The notes: a model not told the origin generated them from the letters alone. 64,000 nt of DNA from Paenibacillus alkaliterrae (GCF_021532375.1 NZ_JAKGAP010000026.1:35222-99221); one strand, 5' to 3'; positions 19,932 to 28,947 are shown, counted from the stretch's first letter. Numbers and translations: made by a program.

Positions 19932-20333
19932 CTATTCACTCATGGCCGTTTTCGTCTCGCTGTCGCCCGTTCTAACCGATATGCCGCCTTCCAGCGAACT
20001 GACCATCCCTTGCGATTCGGCCATCCTGCGGATGCGTTCCGGATCGCTCAGCATTTCGACCTGCTTCTTTAAATCTTCCATTTCCACATTCATTTGTTGG
20101 TAGTCGTTATTTAACTGCTTGATATCCAAGTTCATATCATAAATTTGCGCGTAGCGGAAAATAATAACGCCGGCGACTAAAACGCACATGACTACCGTGA
20201 ACAGATACAATAGCTTTTCTTGTACCGGTAATGATTTACGTGTTACAACAACACGCTTCGTCTCTTTGATAACCGTCTGCTTATCCTGCTTTCGCTTCGG
20301 CTGCAGAGCCAAATTGCCATTCACGTACGCCAA
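19932..20333 (-). CDS. ftsL: Divisome protein FtsL
   Basis: FtsL is a small bitopic protein that pairs with DivIC and DivIB to activate septal synthesis. The 133-residue product has a basic cytoplasmic tail, one transmembrane helix (about 41-62, LLYLFTVVMCVLVAGVIIFRY) and an extracellular coiled coil (LDIKQLNNDYQQMNVEMEDLKKQVEML). The TTG start has GGGGG 7 bases upstream. Position between rsmH and pbpB is the usual one; sequence identity in this family is low, so context carries weight. Confidence 0.9.
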   Translation of the reverse strand: MAYVNGNLALQPKRKQDKQTVIKETKRVVVTRKSLPVQEKLLYLFTVVMCVLVAGVIIFRYAQIYDMNLDIKQLNNDYQQMNVEMEDLKKQVEMLSDPERIRRMAESQGMVSSLEGGISVRTGDSETKTAMSE

Positions 20334-20347
20334 TTCAATTCCCCCTC

Positions 20348-21298
20348 TTACAATTTTTCTGCTATTCTAAGCTTTGCCGATCGGGCGCGCGGATTGCGCT
20401 CAAGCTCTTCCTCGCTGGGAACGAACGGCTTGCGATTAATCAGTTTCACAGTCCCGCTATTTCCACATACGCAAAGCGGAAAATCCGGCGGACACGTACA
20501 TTTCTCCACGAACTTGGCGAATATTTGCTTGCAAATGCGATCCTCTAATGAATGGAAAGTAATAACGGAGGCGCGTCCTCCTGGCTTCAAGCAGCGAATA
20601 GTCTGCTCAAGAGCATCCTCCTCCGCTCCAAGCTCATCATTAACGGCAATTCGTAACGCTTGAAAAGAACGTTTGGCAGGATGTCCGCCGGTTCGTCTCG
20701 TAGCAGCCGGAATAGAAATTTTAATCAGCTCCGCCAGCTCGCCCGTTTTCTCGATGGGCGCCTTTTCCCTTGCCTTCACAATATTGCGGGCGATCGAGCG
20801 CGCGAACTTCTCCTCGCCATACCGGTCCAATATGCGGGAAATATCGCGCTCCTCCCACGTATTCACAATCTCGTAGGCAGTCAGATCTCCCTCTCGATCC
20901 ATACGCATGTCAAGGGGGGCATCGTGATTATAGCTGAAGCCCCGCTCCGCCTCGTCTAACTGAGGACTGGACACGCCAAGATCGAATAAAATCCCGTCCA
21001 CCTGAGGAACACCTTCCAGCATAGGTACGTTGCAGCCTCTTAGCTCCTGCTCCAAATCTCGGAAGTTGCTTCTTACCAGCGTTACTTTATCCATATAAGG
21101 AGCTAGCCGTTCGCGAGCATTATCCAGCGCCCAGTCGTCCTGATCGAATGCGATTAACCGCCCTCCATCGCCTAGACGGGATGCAATAAGCTCGCTGTGT
21201 CCCGCGCCTCCAAGCGTACAATCGACGTAGATGCCGTCCGGCTTCATAGCCAAACCGTCAACCGCTTCTTCCAAAAGCACTGTAATATGCTGAAACAC
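20348..21298 (-). CDS. rsmH: 16S rRNA m4C1402 methyltransferase RsmH (MraW)
   Basis: RsmH methylates N4 of C1402 in 16S rRNA using SAM. It has the start [13 protein letters not shown], the SAM-binding motif [55 protein letters not shown] and [10 protein letters not shown]. The product has 316 residues. The start is a GTG with GGAGG 8 bases upstream. It is 30 bp downstream of mraZ, the standard head of a dcw cluster. Confidence 0.98.
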   Translation of the reverse strand: MFQHITVLLEEAVDGLAMKPDGIYVDCTLGGAGHSELIASRLGDGGRLIAFDQDDWALDNARERLAPYMDKVTLVRSNFRDLEQELRGCNVPMLEGVPQVDGILFDLGVSSPQLDEAERGFSYNHDAPLDMRMDREGDLTAYEIVNTWEERDISRILDRYGEEKFARSIARNIVKAREKAPIEKTGELAELIKISIPAATRRTGGHPAKRSFQALRIAVNDELGAEEDALEQTIRCLKPGGRASVITFHSLEDRICKQIFAKFVEKCTCPPDFPLCVCGNSGTVKLINRKPFVPSEEELERNPRARSAKLRIAEKL

Positions 21299-21328
21299 AC
21301 TTCAGCCCTCCCATTCTCGTTGTCCATT

Positions 21329-21766
21329 CTAGAAGTTGAAATCGAAATCGACGAGCTTCTCGGCAATTTCGTTAAAGGTTTGTTCCGATTGCTCATAATA
21401 GCCGTCCCACGTCTGTTTGCTCCAAATCTCTACGCGGCTGGATACGCCGAGAACCATGCAGTCTTTGTCCAGCTTTGCATACTCGCGAAGGTGACTGGGT
21501 ATGTTTACCCTTCCCTGTTTGTCGAGCTCGCATTCGGTTGCTCCAGAGAAGAAAAACCGGGTAAACGCCCGCGCGTCTGACTTCATCAGCGGCAGAGACT
21601 TCAGCTTTTGCTCCAGAACGCTCCACTCGCTCATGGGATATACGAATAAGCAGTTATCTAAACCTCGTGTTGCGATAAACGAAGATCCTAGAGATTCGCG
21701 AAACTTTGAAGGTATGATGATGCGGCCTTTCTCGTCAATGCTATGTTGATATTCACCCATAAACAT
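21329..21766 (-). CDS. mraZ: Transcriptional regulator MraZ
   Basis: MraZ is an AbrB-like DNA-binding protein that represses its own dcw operon in studied bacteria. The 145-residue product has two SpoVT/AbrB-type repeats, [22 protein letters not shown] and [22 protein letters not shown], each with the D-K-G/Q-R-I/N-x-I-P core. It is the first gene of the cluster; its own predicted operator array lies immediately upstream. Confidence 0.97.
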   Translation of the reverse strand: MFMGEYQHSIDEKGRIIIPSKFRESLGSSFIATRGLDNCLFVYPMSEWSVLEQKLKSLPLMKSDARAFTRFFFSGATECELDKQGRVNIPSHLREYAKLDKDCMVLGVSSRVEIWSKQTWDGYYEQSEQTFNEIAEKLVDFDFNF

Positions 21767-21769
21767 ATT

Positions 21770-21822
21770 TCCGCTCCACCTTCTCCCCTAAGTCCACCAC
21801 TTCGCTCCACTTTTCCCCACTT
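21770..21822 (-). promoter_or_regulatory. MraZ-box array upstream of mraZ
   Basis: On the minus strand the units AGTGGGGAAA, AGTGGAGCGA and AGTGGTGGAC follow each other with an exact 10-base period, and degenerate copies (TTAGGGGAGA, AGGTGGAGCG) continue to the ribosome site. Repeated TGGGN-like boxes at helical-turn spacing are the known operator of MraZ in other bacteria, so autoregulation is likely. I saw no convincing -35; a -10-like TATCTA lies just upstream of the array. Confidence 0.7.
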
Positions 21823-21848
21823 AGATACAGTAGTTCGCCACCTAAAAT

Positions 21849-21877
21849 AAAAATCCTGCTCTATGAGCAGGATTTTT
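21849..21877 (-). terminator. Terminator before the dcw cluster
   Basis: A perfect 13-bp stem (AAAAATCCTGCTC and its complement, loop of three) with A and T flanks. On the minus strand it ends transcription from the DUF4349 gene before the mraZ promoter. Confidence 0.92.
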
Positions 21878-21895
21878 TGAAAATATTTCACACTA

Positions 21896-22918
21896 TTAAT
21901 GATTGTTGTCCTTAGTGCTCTTTTCCTCATCGGCAGGCGATCGCCTGTTTGCTGCTGTGCGTTTGCGGCGCCGCGAGAGCCAAATAGCCGGAACGGCAAT
22001 TACGGCAAGCACGGCAAACACCGGCAAAGCCCCGGCTATGATTACGAGCAATAGCTTTAAGCCTTCCCATACAACCTTCGCGCTTCCTTCGATAGCGTCA
22101 GACATCCTTCCCCCTAAGTGAGGGTTCTCCGAAGAAGACAGTCTGACCGTTTGATCCGTTTGGTACATACGAAGCTCGACGGTGGAGAAGGACACATTGC
22201 TGTCCAAGTATCGTATTCTGCCTTTTATCCGTTCAATATCCTCCTGAACCTCACCTAACTGCTGTGAAAACTTCAGCAAATCGTCTGCCTTCACTGCTTT
22301 ATCCATCATGGCAAGCAGCCTTTCCTCCACAAGCTCTCTCGCCTTCAGCCTCGATTCCAGGTCCACGTACTCCTCGGAAACGTCCTTACCCCCGATATTG
22401 CGCTCGAAGTTTCGATGCTCGATCTGTTCCACCCGATCAATAAAAGACATAAATCCGGCTGCCGGCACCTTGATCGTGTAGCTCGAGCCTATCTCTCCGT
22501 CATGCCTCGTATCTTGAAATTGCAAAATATAACCGCCGCTTTGATGGATCGCATTGCGAAGCGTGGTCGCAGCAGATGCAAGCTCATCTACTTGCATACT
22601 TAAGGTTGCCGTATAAATTATTTTTTGATTAAAGCCATCGGCCCCGGCTGCGGTTTCAGAAGCAAAGCCGCCGCCAGCGACCGAGTCCTCATCGCCTGAA
22701 CCATCTGCAGCTTTGTCGGCATCAGCGGCAAGCGCTTCATTCGAGGCCGATGCCGAGTCGTTCGCAAAGCTACCATTTTCTTCTGCAGACCCAGCTTGAC
22801 TTTCCCCGGCGGTCTTGGAATCAGCCATATTGCGATCGCTGGATGAGCAGCCGGCAAGCAGACCGATCACAATGATAATGACAGCCCATAAATACAGCCC
22901 TTTTTTCTGTTTATACAA
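21896..22918 (-). CDS. DUF4349-type lipoprotein
   Basis: A 340-residue predicted lipoprotein: signal peptide with lipobox LLAGC (Cys about 24), then a low-complexity Ser/Ala/Asp/Gly stretch to about residue 95. A folded domain follows (QKIIYTATLSMQVDELASAATTLRNAIHQSGGYI to GKDVSEEYVDLESRLKARELVEERLLAMM) with a coiled coil, and near the C-terminus a transmembrane helix plus a basic tail. The pattern fits DUF4349 proteins, whose function is not established. It has terminators on both sides and so is probably its own unit, inserted between ahcY and mraZ where B. subtilis has bshC directly beside mraZ. Confidence 0.8.
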   Translation of the reverse strand: MYKQKKGLYLWAVIIIVIGLLAGCSSSDRNMADSKTAGESQAGSAEENGSFANDSASASNEALAADADKAADGSGDEDSVAGGGFASETAAGADGFNQKIIYTATLSMQVDELASAATTLRNAIHQSGGYILQFQDTRHDGEIGSSYTIKVPAAGFMSFIDRVEQIEHRNFERNIGGKDVSEEYVDLESRLKARELVEERLLAMMDKAVKADDLLKFSQQLGEVQEDIERIKGRIRYLDSNVSFSTVELRMYQTDQTVRLSSSENPHLGGRMSDAIEGSAKVVWEGLKLLLVIIAGALPVFAVLAVIAVPAIWLSRRRKRTAANRRSPADEEKSTKDNNH

Positions 22919-22975
22919 AAAAATCCCCCCTGCTATTTTTACCTTCAGACGTCAAATAGCAATAAAAGGTTACAA

Positions 22976-23009
22976 CAAAAGAAACCGCGATTGCTCGCGG
23001 TTTCTTTTG
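22976..23009 (-). terminator. Terminator after ahcY
   Basis: A perfect 15-bp stem (CAAAAGAAACCGCGA and its complement, loop TTGC); the minus strand reads into a T-rich arm. It ends the bshC-ahcY unit. Confidence 0.9.
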
Positions 23010-23026
23010 GTGGCTGCCTCATGCCA

Positions 23027-24292
23027 TTATTCAGCTTCCTTCCAGCTGTCGAGGTATGCAATTTGCTCCTGCGTCAGTTTATCGATCCCGAAGCCAAGCG
23101 ACTCCAGCTTCAATCTCGCTACCTGCTCATCAAGCTCGTAAGGCACGTTGACGACTTTATTGCCGATTGTCTCGTATTGCTCGTTCACGTATTTCAAAGC
23201 TACCGCTTGAAGAGCAAATGTCATATCCATAATTTCTGCGGGATGACCGTCGCCAGCCGCTAAATTAACCAACCGTCCTTCAGCGAGCAAATAAATGCTC
23301 CGTCCGTCTTTCAGCTTAAACTCCTCGATATTGCGGCGAACCGTGCGGACGCTCGATGACATTGCAGCGAGCTCCAGCTTATTCGCCTCTACGTCAAAGT
23401 GGCCCGCATTCGAAATAATGGCCCCGTGCTTCATAACCTCATAATGCTCGCCGCGAATGACGTCGCGATTACCCGTAACCGTCACAAAGAACTCGCCGAC
23501 CTTAGCCGCATCAATCATCGGCATGACGGCAAAGCCGTCCATATAAGCCTCAACCGCTTTGATCGCGTCGATTTCCGTAACTACAACGTTTGCGCCAAGA
23601 CCCTTCGCACGCATCGCTACGCCTTTACCGCACCAGCCATAGCCGACGACGACAACCGTTTTGCCCGCGACCATCAGGTTTGTCGTCCGGTTAATGCCGT
23701 CCCATACGGATTGGCCCGTTCCGTAACGATTATCGAATAAATGTTTGCAGTAAGCATCGTTAACGGCTACCATCGGAAATTTTAGTGAACCTTCCTTCTC
23801 CATCGCCTTCAAACGAATGATGCCCGTCGTCGTTTCTTCCGCCCCGCCGCGCAGGTTTTCGCCTAGCTCCGGATGCTCCGAGTGCAAAATCGTTGCCAAA
23901 TCGCCTCCGTCGTCGATAATGAGATCCGGCTTCCACTCCAGCGCTTTAATGTTAAGCTCTTTAAATTGCTGCGCGCTCGGATTGTATTTCGCGAATACGG
24001 TAATACCGTCCTCAACAAGCGCGGCGCAAACATCGTCTTGCGTCGACAGCGGGTTGCTTCCCGTAATCGTTACCTCCGCTCCGCCCGCTTTAACCACTTT
24101 AGCCAGATAAGCCGTTTTCGCTTCAAGATGAAGCGCAATCGTTACTTTAAGCCCTTTAAAGGGCTGTTCCTTCTCGAATTGCTCACGGATCGTATTTAGC
24201 ACAGGCATATGCGCCTGTACCCAATCAATCTTCAAACGACCTTCGGGCGCCAACGATAAATCGGCGATGATGCTTCTCTCCAGCGTGCTCAT
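23027..24292 (-). CDS. ahcY: S-adenosylhomocysteine hydrolase
   Basis: Catalyses reversible hydrolysis of S-adenosylhomocysteine to adenosine and homocysteine with bound NAD. It shows ALHLEAKTAYL, NPLSTQDDVCAAL, DDGGDLATILH, GAEETTTGIIRL, the catalytic region VAVNDAYCKHLFDNRYGTGQS, the NAD motif VVVVGYGWCGKGVAMRAKGLGA and GHFDVE. The ATG at 24292 has GGAGGAGG 11 bases upstream, giving 421 residues. The C-terminus ends LDSWKEAE, without the KPDHYRY NAD-binding tail of eukaryotic and proteobacterial enzymes, which points to the shorter Thermotoga/archaeal type. It follows bshC by 50 bp. Most Bacilli use Pfs/LuxS instead. Confidence 0.95.
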   Translation of the reverse strand: MSTLERSIIADLSLAPEGRLKIDWVQAHMPVLNTIREQFEKEQPFKGLKVTIALHLEAKTAYLAKVVKAGGAEVTITGSNPLSTQDDVCAALVEDGITVFAKYNPSAQQFKELNIKALEWKPDLIIDDGGDLATILHSEHPELGENLRGGAEETTTGIIRLKAMEKEGSLKFPMVAVNDAYCKHLFDNRYGTGQSVWDGINRTTNLMVAGKTVVVVGYGWCGKGVAMRAKGLGANVVVTEIDAIKAVEAYMDGFAVMPMIDAAKVGEFFVTVTGNRDVIRGEHYEVMKHGAIISNAGHFDVEANKLELAAMSSSVRTVRRNIEEFKLKDGRSIYLLAEGRLVNLAAGDGHPAEIMDMTFALQAVALKYVNEQYETIGNKVVNVPYELDEQVARLKLESLGFGIDKLTQEQIAYLDSWKEAE

Positions 24293-24342
24293 TTTTAAAA
24301 TAACCTCCTCCAAAATAGTTGTATCTCATTCTCATGCTTGAC

Positions 24343-25983
24343 TTATAAATAAACGATCTCGTGTCCGCCCGTGCGGTGATAAGGAGCCTCAAGCAGTTTC
24401 TCCAGCCAAATCAACTGATATCTGTTCCAATAGGCAGTCATGTTCAGAACCCGCTCCTGCGGCTTACCTTGCGGCTTAATAGAAAGATGAATGCGATCAA
24501 GCTGGCGGATCGATGCCTCGAATTGCTTGTTAAAGGCGTCCACCGTCTTGGAGCCCATATAATTGATTTGTTCAACGATTTTTTGCAGATTTGTGTCCCC
24601 CAGCTTGGACAGCGACGGCTGAACGCCCGCCGCCAGCTCCAGAAGCGGCTTATAGAGCGTCTCGAAGGATTGACGCGCCTCGGCGAATTGCCGTTCAATG
24701 GATAATCCGTCTTGCAGCTTCAACCATTTCCCCTTGCGCTCCTCGAAGCGCTCCATTACATCCTCGAAGGTGAGCTCATATTTATCCAAATGCTTGGCGA
24801 CCGTTCCCTCTACCAGCGTATAAGACATACGCGGCACGACTATCGGCATTTCCATGCCGAGAATCCGGAACGCCTCTCCGGTTAAGGCCCAATACGCAAT
24901 TTCACCTGGACCTAATACAGCGGCAAGGACAGGAAACAAATAATCCTGCATAAGCGGACGCGTAAGCACGTTATTACTCAACTGCTGCGGCTGTTCGTCA
25001 GCGATTTGCAGCAGCTCCGCCGCAGATAAGCTGATTTGGCCTTTGCGATCCTGAAATCCGCCATCCCGCTTGTGCAGCAGCGTTCGCTCATCGCCGCTTG
25101 CCGATTGAAACAGAAATAGATTGGCGCTGCCCGGCGTTACTTCCGCCTGCAAAGTATAACCAAGCTGCTTTATCCGCTCCGATGAAGCCGAATAGGCCTG
25201 TTCCAATTCGTCATTACGTTCAATCAATTGCCGGAACATCGGAGCTTCTAAGCCGCGAACGTCCCGATCGTCCGCATCGAGCAGTACCAAGCCCCGCTTA
25301 CCGAATAAATGGCTCAAAAGCATAGCGAACATGTCGGACAAAGAATTTGCCTTCTGCGACATTGTTCGCAATTCATCCAGCAGCGCAGGCTTAAATTCAG
25401 AATGCGGCAACGCTAGCTCCAGATCGGCAAGGAGCTTCTCCCAATCCTCAAGCGATATCGCCGTACGGCTCACGGATGTGCGCGACCCCTCGGGACGGAC
25501 GGACGCCAGCTTGCGCAGCTCCTGCTCAGCGGTGATTACAAATGCATGATTGGCTTCCTCCCAATCATGATCCTCGCCGGCGACCCAAAAGACCGGCACA
25601 ACCTCTCTTCCAAGCTGCTCGCTCGCCGACTTCGCGGCAGCTATGATCGTTACAGCTTTATGTATAACGAGCAGAGGACCGGTCCATAAGCCGGCCTGCT
25701 GTCCTCCAACGACTACGGGCGCACCTTCGGCAATCGCCGCAATCGAGGCGAAAACCTCAGGTGCAGCGCCTGCCTTCTCATTATAAGCACGAAGCACGCC
25801 AGCTATCGCGGCGGCGTCCGCTCTAACATTGCCGCTTTCCTCCAAACGCTTCAACCGTCTATCCCAATCCTGCTCCGCCCCGGCATGGTAGCCATACAAA
25901 GCCTCGACCCGACTATCCGTCCGATGTATGTAAGCTTCAGTCAAAGGCTGAACGCCCGGCATTGAATATGTTTCAGTTCTCAT
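24343..25983 (-). CDS. bshC: Bacillithiol synthase BshC (cysteine-adding)
   Basis: BshC joins L-cysteine to GlcN-malate in the last step of bacillithiol synthesis. The 546-residue product has the N-terminal nucleotide-binding-like block VVVGGQQAGLWTGPLLVIHKAVTIIAAA, VPVFWVAGEDHDWEEANHA, LLDADDRDVRGLE, LGPGEIAYWALTGEAFRILGMEMPIVVPRMS and a C-terminal coiled coil before NMTAYWNRYQLIWLEKLL. In B. subtilis bshC (yllA) lies next to mraZ; here two genes intervene. It is the first gene of a probable two-gene unit with ahcY. Confidence 0.96.
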   Translation of the reverse strand: MRTETYSMPGVQPLTEAYIHRTDSRVEALYGYHAGAEQDWDRRLKRLEESGNVRADAAAIAGVLRAYNEKAGAAPEVFASIAAIAEGAPVVVGGQQAGLWTGPLLVIHKAVTIIAAAKSASEQLGREVVPVFWVAGEDHDWEEANHAFVITAEQELRKLASVRPEGSRTSVSRTAISLEDWEKLLADLELALPHSEFKPALLDELRTMSQKANSLSDMFAMLLSHLFGKRGLVLLDADDRDVRGLEAPMFRQLIERNDELEQAYSASSERIKQLGYTLQAEVTPGSANLFLFQSASGDERTLLHKRDGGFQDRKGQISLSAAELLQIADEQPQQLSNNVLTRPLMQDYLFPVLAAVLGPGEIAYWALTGEAFRILGMEMPIVVPRMSYTLVEGTVAKHLDKYELTFEDVMERFEERKGKWLKLQDGLSIERQFAEARQSFETLYKPLLELAAGVQPSLSKLGDTNLQKIVEQINYMGSKTVDAFNKQFEASIRQLDRIHLSIKPQGKPQERVLNMTAYWNRYQLIWLEKLLEAPYHRTGGHEIVYL

Positions 25984-26083
25984 AGCGCAGCCTGTAACCT
26001 CCCGCTTGTAAGTCGCGTTAGCGACTTCGCTTCAAAAATCTTAACATCGTAATTGTACACAAAGGTTAAGCCGTCCGTCAAAG

Positions 26084-26112
26084 CAAAAACGCCTCTCTTG
26101 GAAGAGAGGCTT
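26084..26112 (-). terminator. Terminator after the DUF3397-like gene
   Basis: A 9-bp stem (GCCTCTCTT and AAGAGAGGC around a short loop) followed by GTTTTTGC on the minus strand. It separates panE and its partner from bshC. Confidence 0.85.
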
Positions 26113-26126
26113 CTCATACGATTATA

Positions 26127-26528
26127 TTAGGCCGCACCGGTGAACAACATTTTACCAAATCCGATACACATAAACACGACATAAAGTAAGCTCATCGTAA
26201 AAAAGCTAAGCCTCCAAACGGTCCGAAAAATCTTTTTGGCATCGATACTTCCGCGCGTTCGAAACTGCGCATTGCCCAGCAGCCCCGCTCCAAGAAGCAT
26301 AAACAATAAAATACCGTAAAAGCCAAACTTGCTGCCAAACAGATTGTCGAACAACACGGCCACGCAGCCAATCAAAAAGGCAGTTGTAATATCCATTGCC
26401 AATCGGAACGCTTTCTTCCGGTCGCGGATAAAGGCTCCGTAGCCAAACAAGACGATGATGAAAGGAATGATTGGAATGACCGCCAAATAAGCGTATAAAT
26501 AGGTGATGCTTTCCCAGATCATCGCCAT
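26127..26528 (-). CDS. Four-helix membrane protein, DUF3397-like
   Basis: A 133-residue protein with four hydrophobic segments (about 9-28, 46-64, 69-86 and 107-128) and a short basic loop QFRTRGSIDAKKIFRT. Size, topology and position next to panE and bshC resemble the DUF3397 family of Bacillales, of unknown function. It starts 6 bp after the panE stop, so the pair is likely co-transcribed. An ATG two codons in (26522) has better spacing to AGGA. Confidence 0.7.
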   Translation of the reverse strand: MAMIWESITYLYAYLAVIPIIPFIIVLFGYGAFIRDRKKAFRLAMDITTAFLIGCVAVLFDNLFGSKFGFYGILLFMLLGAGLLGNAQFRTRGSIDAKKIFRTVWRLSFFTMSLLYVVFMCIGFGKMLFTGAA

Positions 26529-26534
26529 CTTTCC

Positions 26535-27542
26535 TCACTCCCTCTTATCCGGCTTCGAATATAGTGCTTGTACTAGGACGGTTATTGCTTTATTAAGCGG
26601 CGCCGATAAATGATTACTATCCGCTATCCGAACGATCTCTCCATTTATCGCATCGATTTCCGTTGCTCTGCCTGATCTCACGTCGTTCAGCATCGATGAA
26701 ACGTTGCCGCTGGTCTGCTTGCATACGTCAATGATCAACTGCCAGCCGTCAATCGTTAAAGTCATGCCCGCCGCCCGAAGCACCTGCTCCGTTTCGGTAT
26801 GAAGCGCACGCATAAGCGCTTCCCGCAACGGATGATTGGGCAGCTCGCCGTTCGTTACGTCATACATGGCTGTCAAAGGGTTAATCACCGCGTTAATCAA
26901 CAGCTTATTAAAAATACGATTCTCCATGTCATTCGACAGAAAGGAGGTAAATCCTGCCGATTCCAGCAAGGATACCAACATTTTTTGCAGATTTTCGAGG
27001 GTATCGTCTTGATTACGTTCATTTCCATTCCATTTCCCGAGCCACAGCTGTCCTTTTCCGGTATGCTGTACAGAACGGGCATCCAATCGTTTCGCCCCCT
27101 CGGTCGTCACGGCCGTAAAGAGCGCTGCGCTCGGCAGCCTGCTTTTTATCCGCTCCATATGGCCGATCCCATTCTGCAGGCAAACGATCGCCGTGCGCTC
27201 TTGCCCGCCGTATGCCGCCAGCTCCGCCAGCCTGAATAACAGCCGTTCATTCAAATCAGTCTGCTTCACGGTCAGCAATATAACCCGGAACGGGCTATTC
27301 TGACGGTCGGTCTCCGTCTCCCTTGCAGCCGCAGCTAATTCGATCCACATGCTCCCTGCAGGCACAAGCTGCTCGCTGCCGCCTGACGCCAGCAGTCGAA
27401 TGCCTTCATCCCTAATCTTAGCGGCCTGCTCCTCGCTTCGCGTCCATACCGTGACCTTAGCTCCCGCTGACGCGAGACGCCCGCCAAATAACAGCCCGAT
27501 TGCCCCGCCGCCAACCACATCAATATGCACATTATCCCCCAT
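26535..27542 (-). CDS. panE: 2-dehydropantoate 2-reductase
   Basis: NADPH-dependent reduction of ketopantoate to pantoate in pantothenate and CoA synthesis. The 335-residue product has the dinucleotide fold motif DVVGGGAIGLLFGGRLASAG, VILLTVKQTD, CLQNGIGHMERI, and the C-terminal catalytic region FNKLLINAVINPLTAMYDVTNGEL followed by SSMLNDVRSGRATEIDAINGEIVR with Lys and Glu in the expected places. B. subtilis panE (ylbQ) has the same neighbours bshC and ylbO. The start is uncertain: a GTG four codons in has GGGGG 5 bases upstream. Confidence 0.93.
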   Translation of the reverse strand: MGDNVHIDVVGGGAIGLLFGGRLASAGAKVTVWTRSEEQAAKIRDEGIRLLASGGSEQLVPAGSMWIELAAAARETETDRQNSPFRVILLTVKQTDLNERLLFRLAELAAYGGQERTAIVCLQNGIGHMERIKSRLPSAALFTAVTTEGAKRLDARSVQHTGKGQLWLGKWNGNERNQDDTLENLQKMLVSLLESAGFTSFLSNDMENRIFNKLLINAVINPLTAMYDVTNGELPNHPLREALMRALHTETEQVLRAAGMTLTIDGWQLIIDVCKQTSGNVSSMLNDVRSGRATEIDAINGEIVRIADSNHLSAPLNKAITVLVQALYSKPDKRE

Positions 27543-27662
27543 TCGGTCACAAGTCCCCTTTCCAGTTCATCTGCTCCGGACCAAATAGACTCTAGTTACC
27601 ATAGTGTTCCGCTACATTATAGAGACCATCGTATCAAATCTTCTCAAAATAAAGCAACATAA

Positions 27663-27692
27663 AGAGAGGCATGCCTGCTGGCATGCCTCTCT
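27663..27692 (-). terminator. Terminator after the ylbO-like gene
   Basis: A perfect 13-bp stem (AGAGAGGCATGCC, loop TGCT). On the minus strand it is followed by TTTATG. It lies between the ylbO-like gene and panE. Confidence 0.8.
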
Positions 27693-27710
27693 CAATTCTT
27701 CTTTAAAAAC

Positions 27711-28361
27711 CTATTCAATACGTTCTAAATTGCCGTTCGCATCCATCTTGAATCTCGGCTTTACTTCTTCATCGTTCGTCAGAACCGTCAGCCTTCTGGC
27801 GCGATCCATAATTTGAATCAACGTCTTGTAATCATCGTTGACCGCGCGATAATCCGTCTGAACATTATTGACTTCTTTGGACAATCTCTCATTCTGATCG
27901 CGCAATCGATATAGCTCTTCCTCTTTGTCTTTCATGTCCTTCTCATACATTTTGATTTGACGCGTCAAATCCTGATAGGTCGACTTCCAACCGCGAAGAA
28001 AACGAATAACAGCATCGATCGACAGCCCTTCCTCGAGTGAACTGCTATCCTGTTTAAAAGCACGTTCATCCGATTCAAAAACGGATAAAGATGAAACATG
28101 CGGCGTTGCGACAATCGTTTGTTTTTTCAAATAATTACGTTTCTGGCGCTGCTGCTTTGCGATTTGAATAGCATCCTCATACCGCTTGCGGACACAGCTG
28201 TTCCAGCGGAAACCGCATGCTGCGGACGTGCGTCCGATTCGTTCCCCTACTTCTTCGAATGCGGCAAGCTGTGTACTTCCTTCGCGAATATGGCGTAGTG
28301 TAACCTCGGCGAGCATAAGATCGTCGTCCGGACTCCACGCATCTTGTCTAACTGCTGTCAT
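27711..28361 (-). CDS. RsfA/YlbO-family sporulation transcription regulator
   Basis: The 216-residue product has an N-terminal Myb/SANT-like helix-turn-helix (RQDAWSPDDDLMLAEVTLRHIREGSTQLAAFEEVGERIGRTSAACGFRWNSCVRKRYEDAI) and a C-terminal coiled coil (about 140-190, LTRQIKMYEKDMKDKEEELYRLRDQNERLSKEV). This is the layout of RsfA, the prespore regulator, and of its paralogue YlbO, which sits next to panE in B. subtilis. The ATG at 28361 has AGGAGGT 9 bases upstream; longer readings to 28547 lack a ribosome site. A role in compartment-specific sporulation expression is inferred from the family. Confidence 0.88.
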   Translation of the reverse strand: MTAVRQDAWSPDDDLMLAEVTLRHIREGSTQLAAFEEVGERIGRTSAACGFRWNSCVRKRYEDAIQIAKQQRQKRNYLKKQTIVATPHVSSLSVFESDERAFKQDSSSLEEGLSIDAVIRFLRGWKSTYQDLTRQIKMYEKDMKDKEEELYRLRDQNERLSKEVNNVQTDYRAVNDDYKTLIQIMDRARRLTVLTNDEEVKPRFKMDANGNLERIE

Positions 28362-28556
28362 GCAACGAAAACCTCCTAACGTAAAGGCGCTTACTTTATC
28401 TCTATGCCCTTGGTAGAGTTCATAGAATCTATTGGATACTAAATTGTATAACCATTTTTTCGCGCGCTCATACATGTTAGCGGTTATATTTGAACAAACT
28501 GAATGCAGGCATGCTGAAACGATCAAAAAAGTTTGCGATTTCGTCACGGTTGCAGG

Positions 28557-28585
28557 TTTACACTTATTTCTCCAAACGTTATAAT
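28557..28585 (+). promoter_or_regulatory. Sigma-A promoter of the DUF2626 gene
   Basis: TTTACA (28557-28562), 17 bases, TATAAT (28580-28585), about 40 bases before the ATG of the DUF2626 gene. Confidence 0.75.
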
Positions 28586-28627
28586 GATCATTAGAAAATC
28601 GGGTCGCAGCGAGAGGGGGATGTTAAC

Positions 28628-28864
28628 ATGGCACGTATGTATCGGGTACTTGGTTTTTGGTGTCTCGTAATCGGACTAATGGCTTTTGCAGGCCATATGA
28701 CGGAATTTGCGCTCTTGTTTTTCGCGCAGGCCGTTGCTTTCGTATTTCTGGGCTACCTGAATTTCTCCGAGAGAACTTACATATTTATGTTCTGGGGTTA
28801 TATGGTCATTTCTTTCGTAGGGTTCACGTATTGGTCTGTTTTCAAAATGGACTTGCCGTTCTAA
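28628..28864 (+). CDS. DUF2626 small membrane protein
   Basis: A 78-residue protein with three hydrophobic helices (LGFWCLVIGLMAFAGHM, EFALLFFAQAVAFVFLGYL, IFMFWGYMVISFVGFTYW) and the start MARMYRVLGFW typical of DUF2626, a Bacillales family of unknown function. The ribosome site GAGAGGGGG precedes the ATG. It is transcribed alone from a good sigma-A promoter and ends at a shared terminator. Confidence 0.88.
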   Translation: MARMYRVLGFWCLVIGLMAFAGHMTEFALLFFAQAVAFVFLGYLNFSERTYIFMFWGYMVISFVGFTYWSVFKMDLPF

Positions 28865-28895
28865 CTCAAAATGGCATGCTTTATACAGAAGCAGA

Positions 28896-28936
28896 ATAAA
28901 ACGGTGTCTGTCCTCAAAGGACTGACACCGTTTTAT
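28896..28936. terminator. Bidirectional terminator between convergent genes
   Basis: An 18-bp stem with one mismatch (ATAAAACGGTGTC arm, loop CAAA) carries A and T runs on both sides. It serves the DUF2626 gene on the plus strand and the methyltransferase on the minus strand. Confidence 0.9.
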
Positions 28937-28947
28937 TTTCCCGTTTC

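Noticed and set aside
24293..24342. Possible SAH or SAM riboswitch before ahcY
   Set aside because: Only 50 bp separate bshC and ahcY, with no room for the aptamer and no matching motif.
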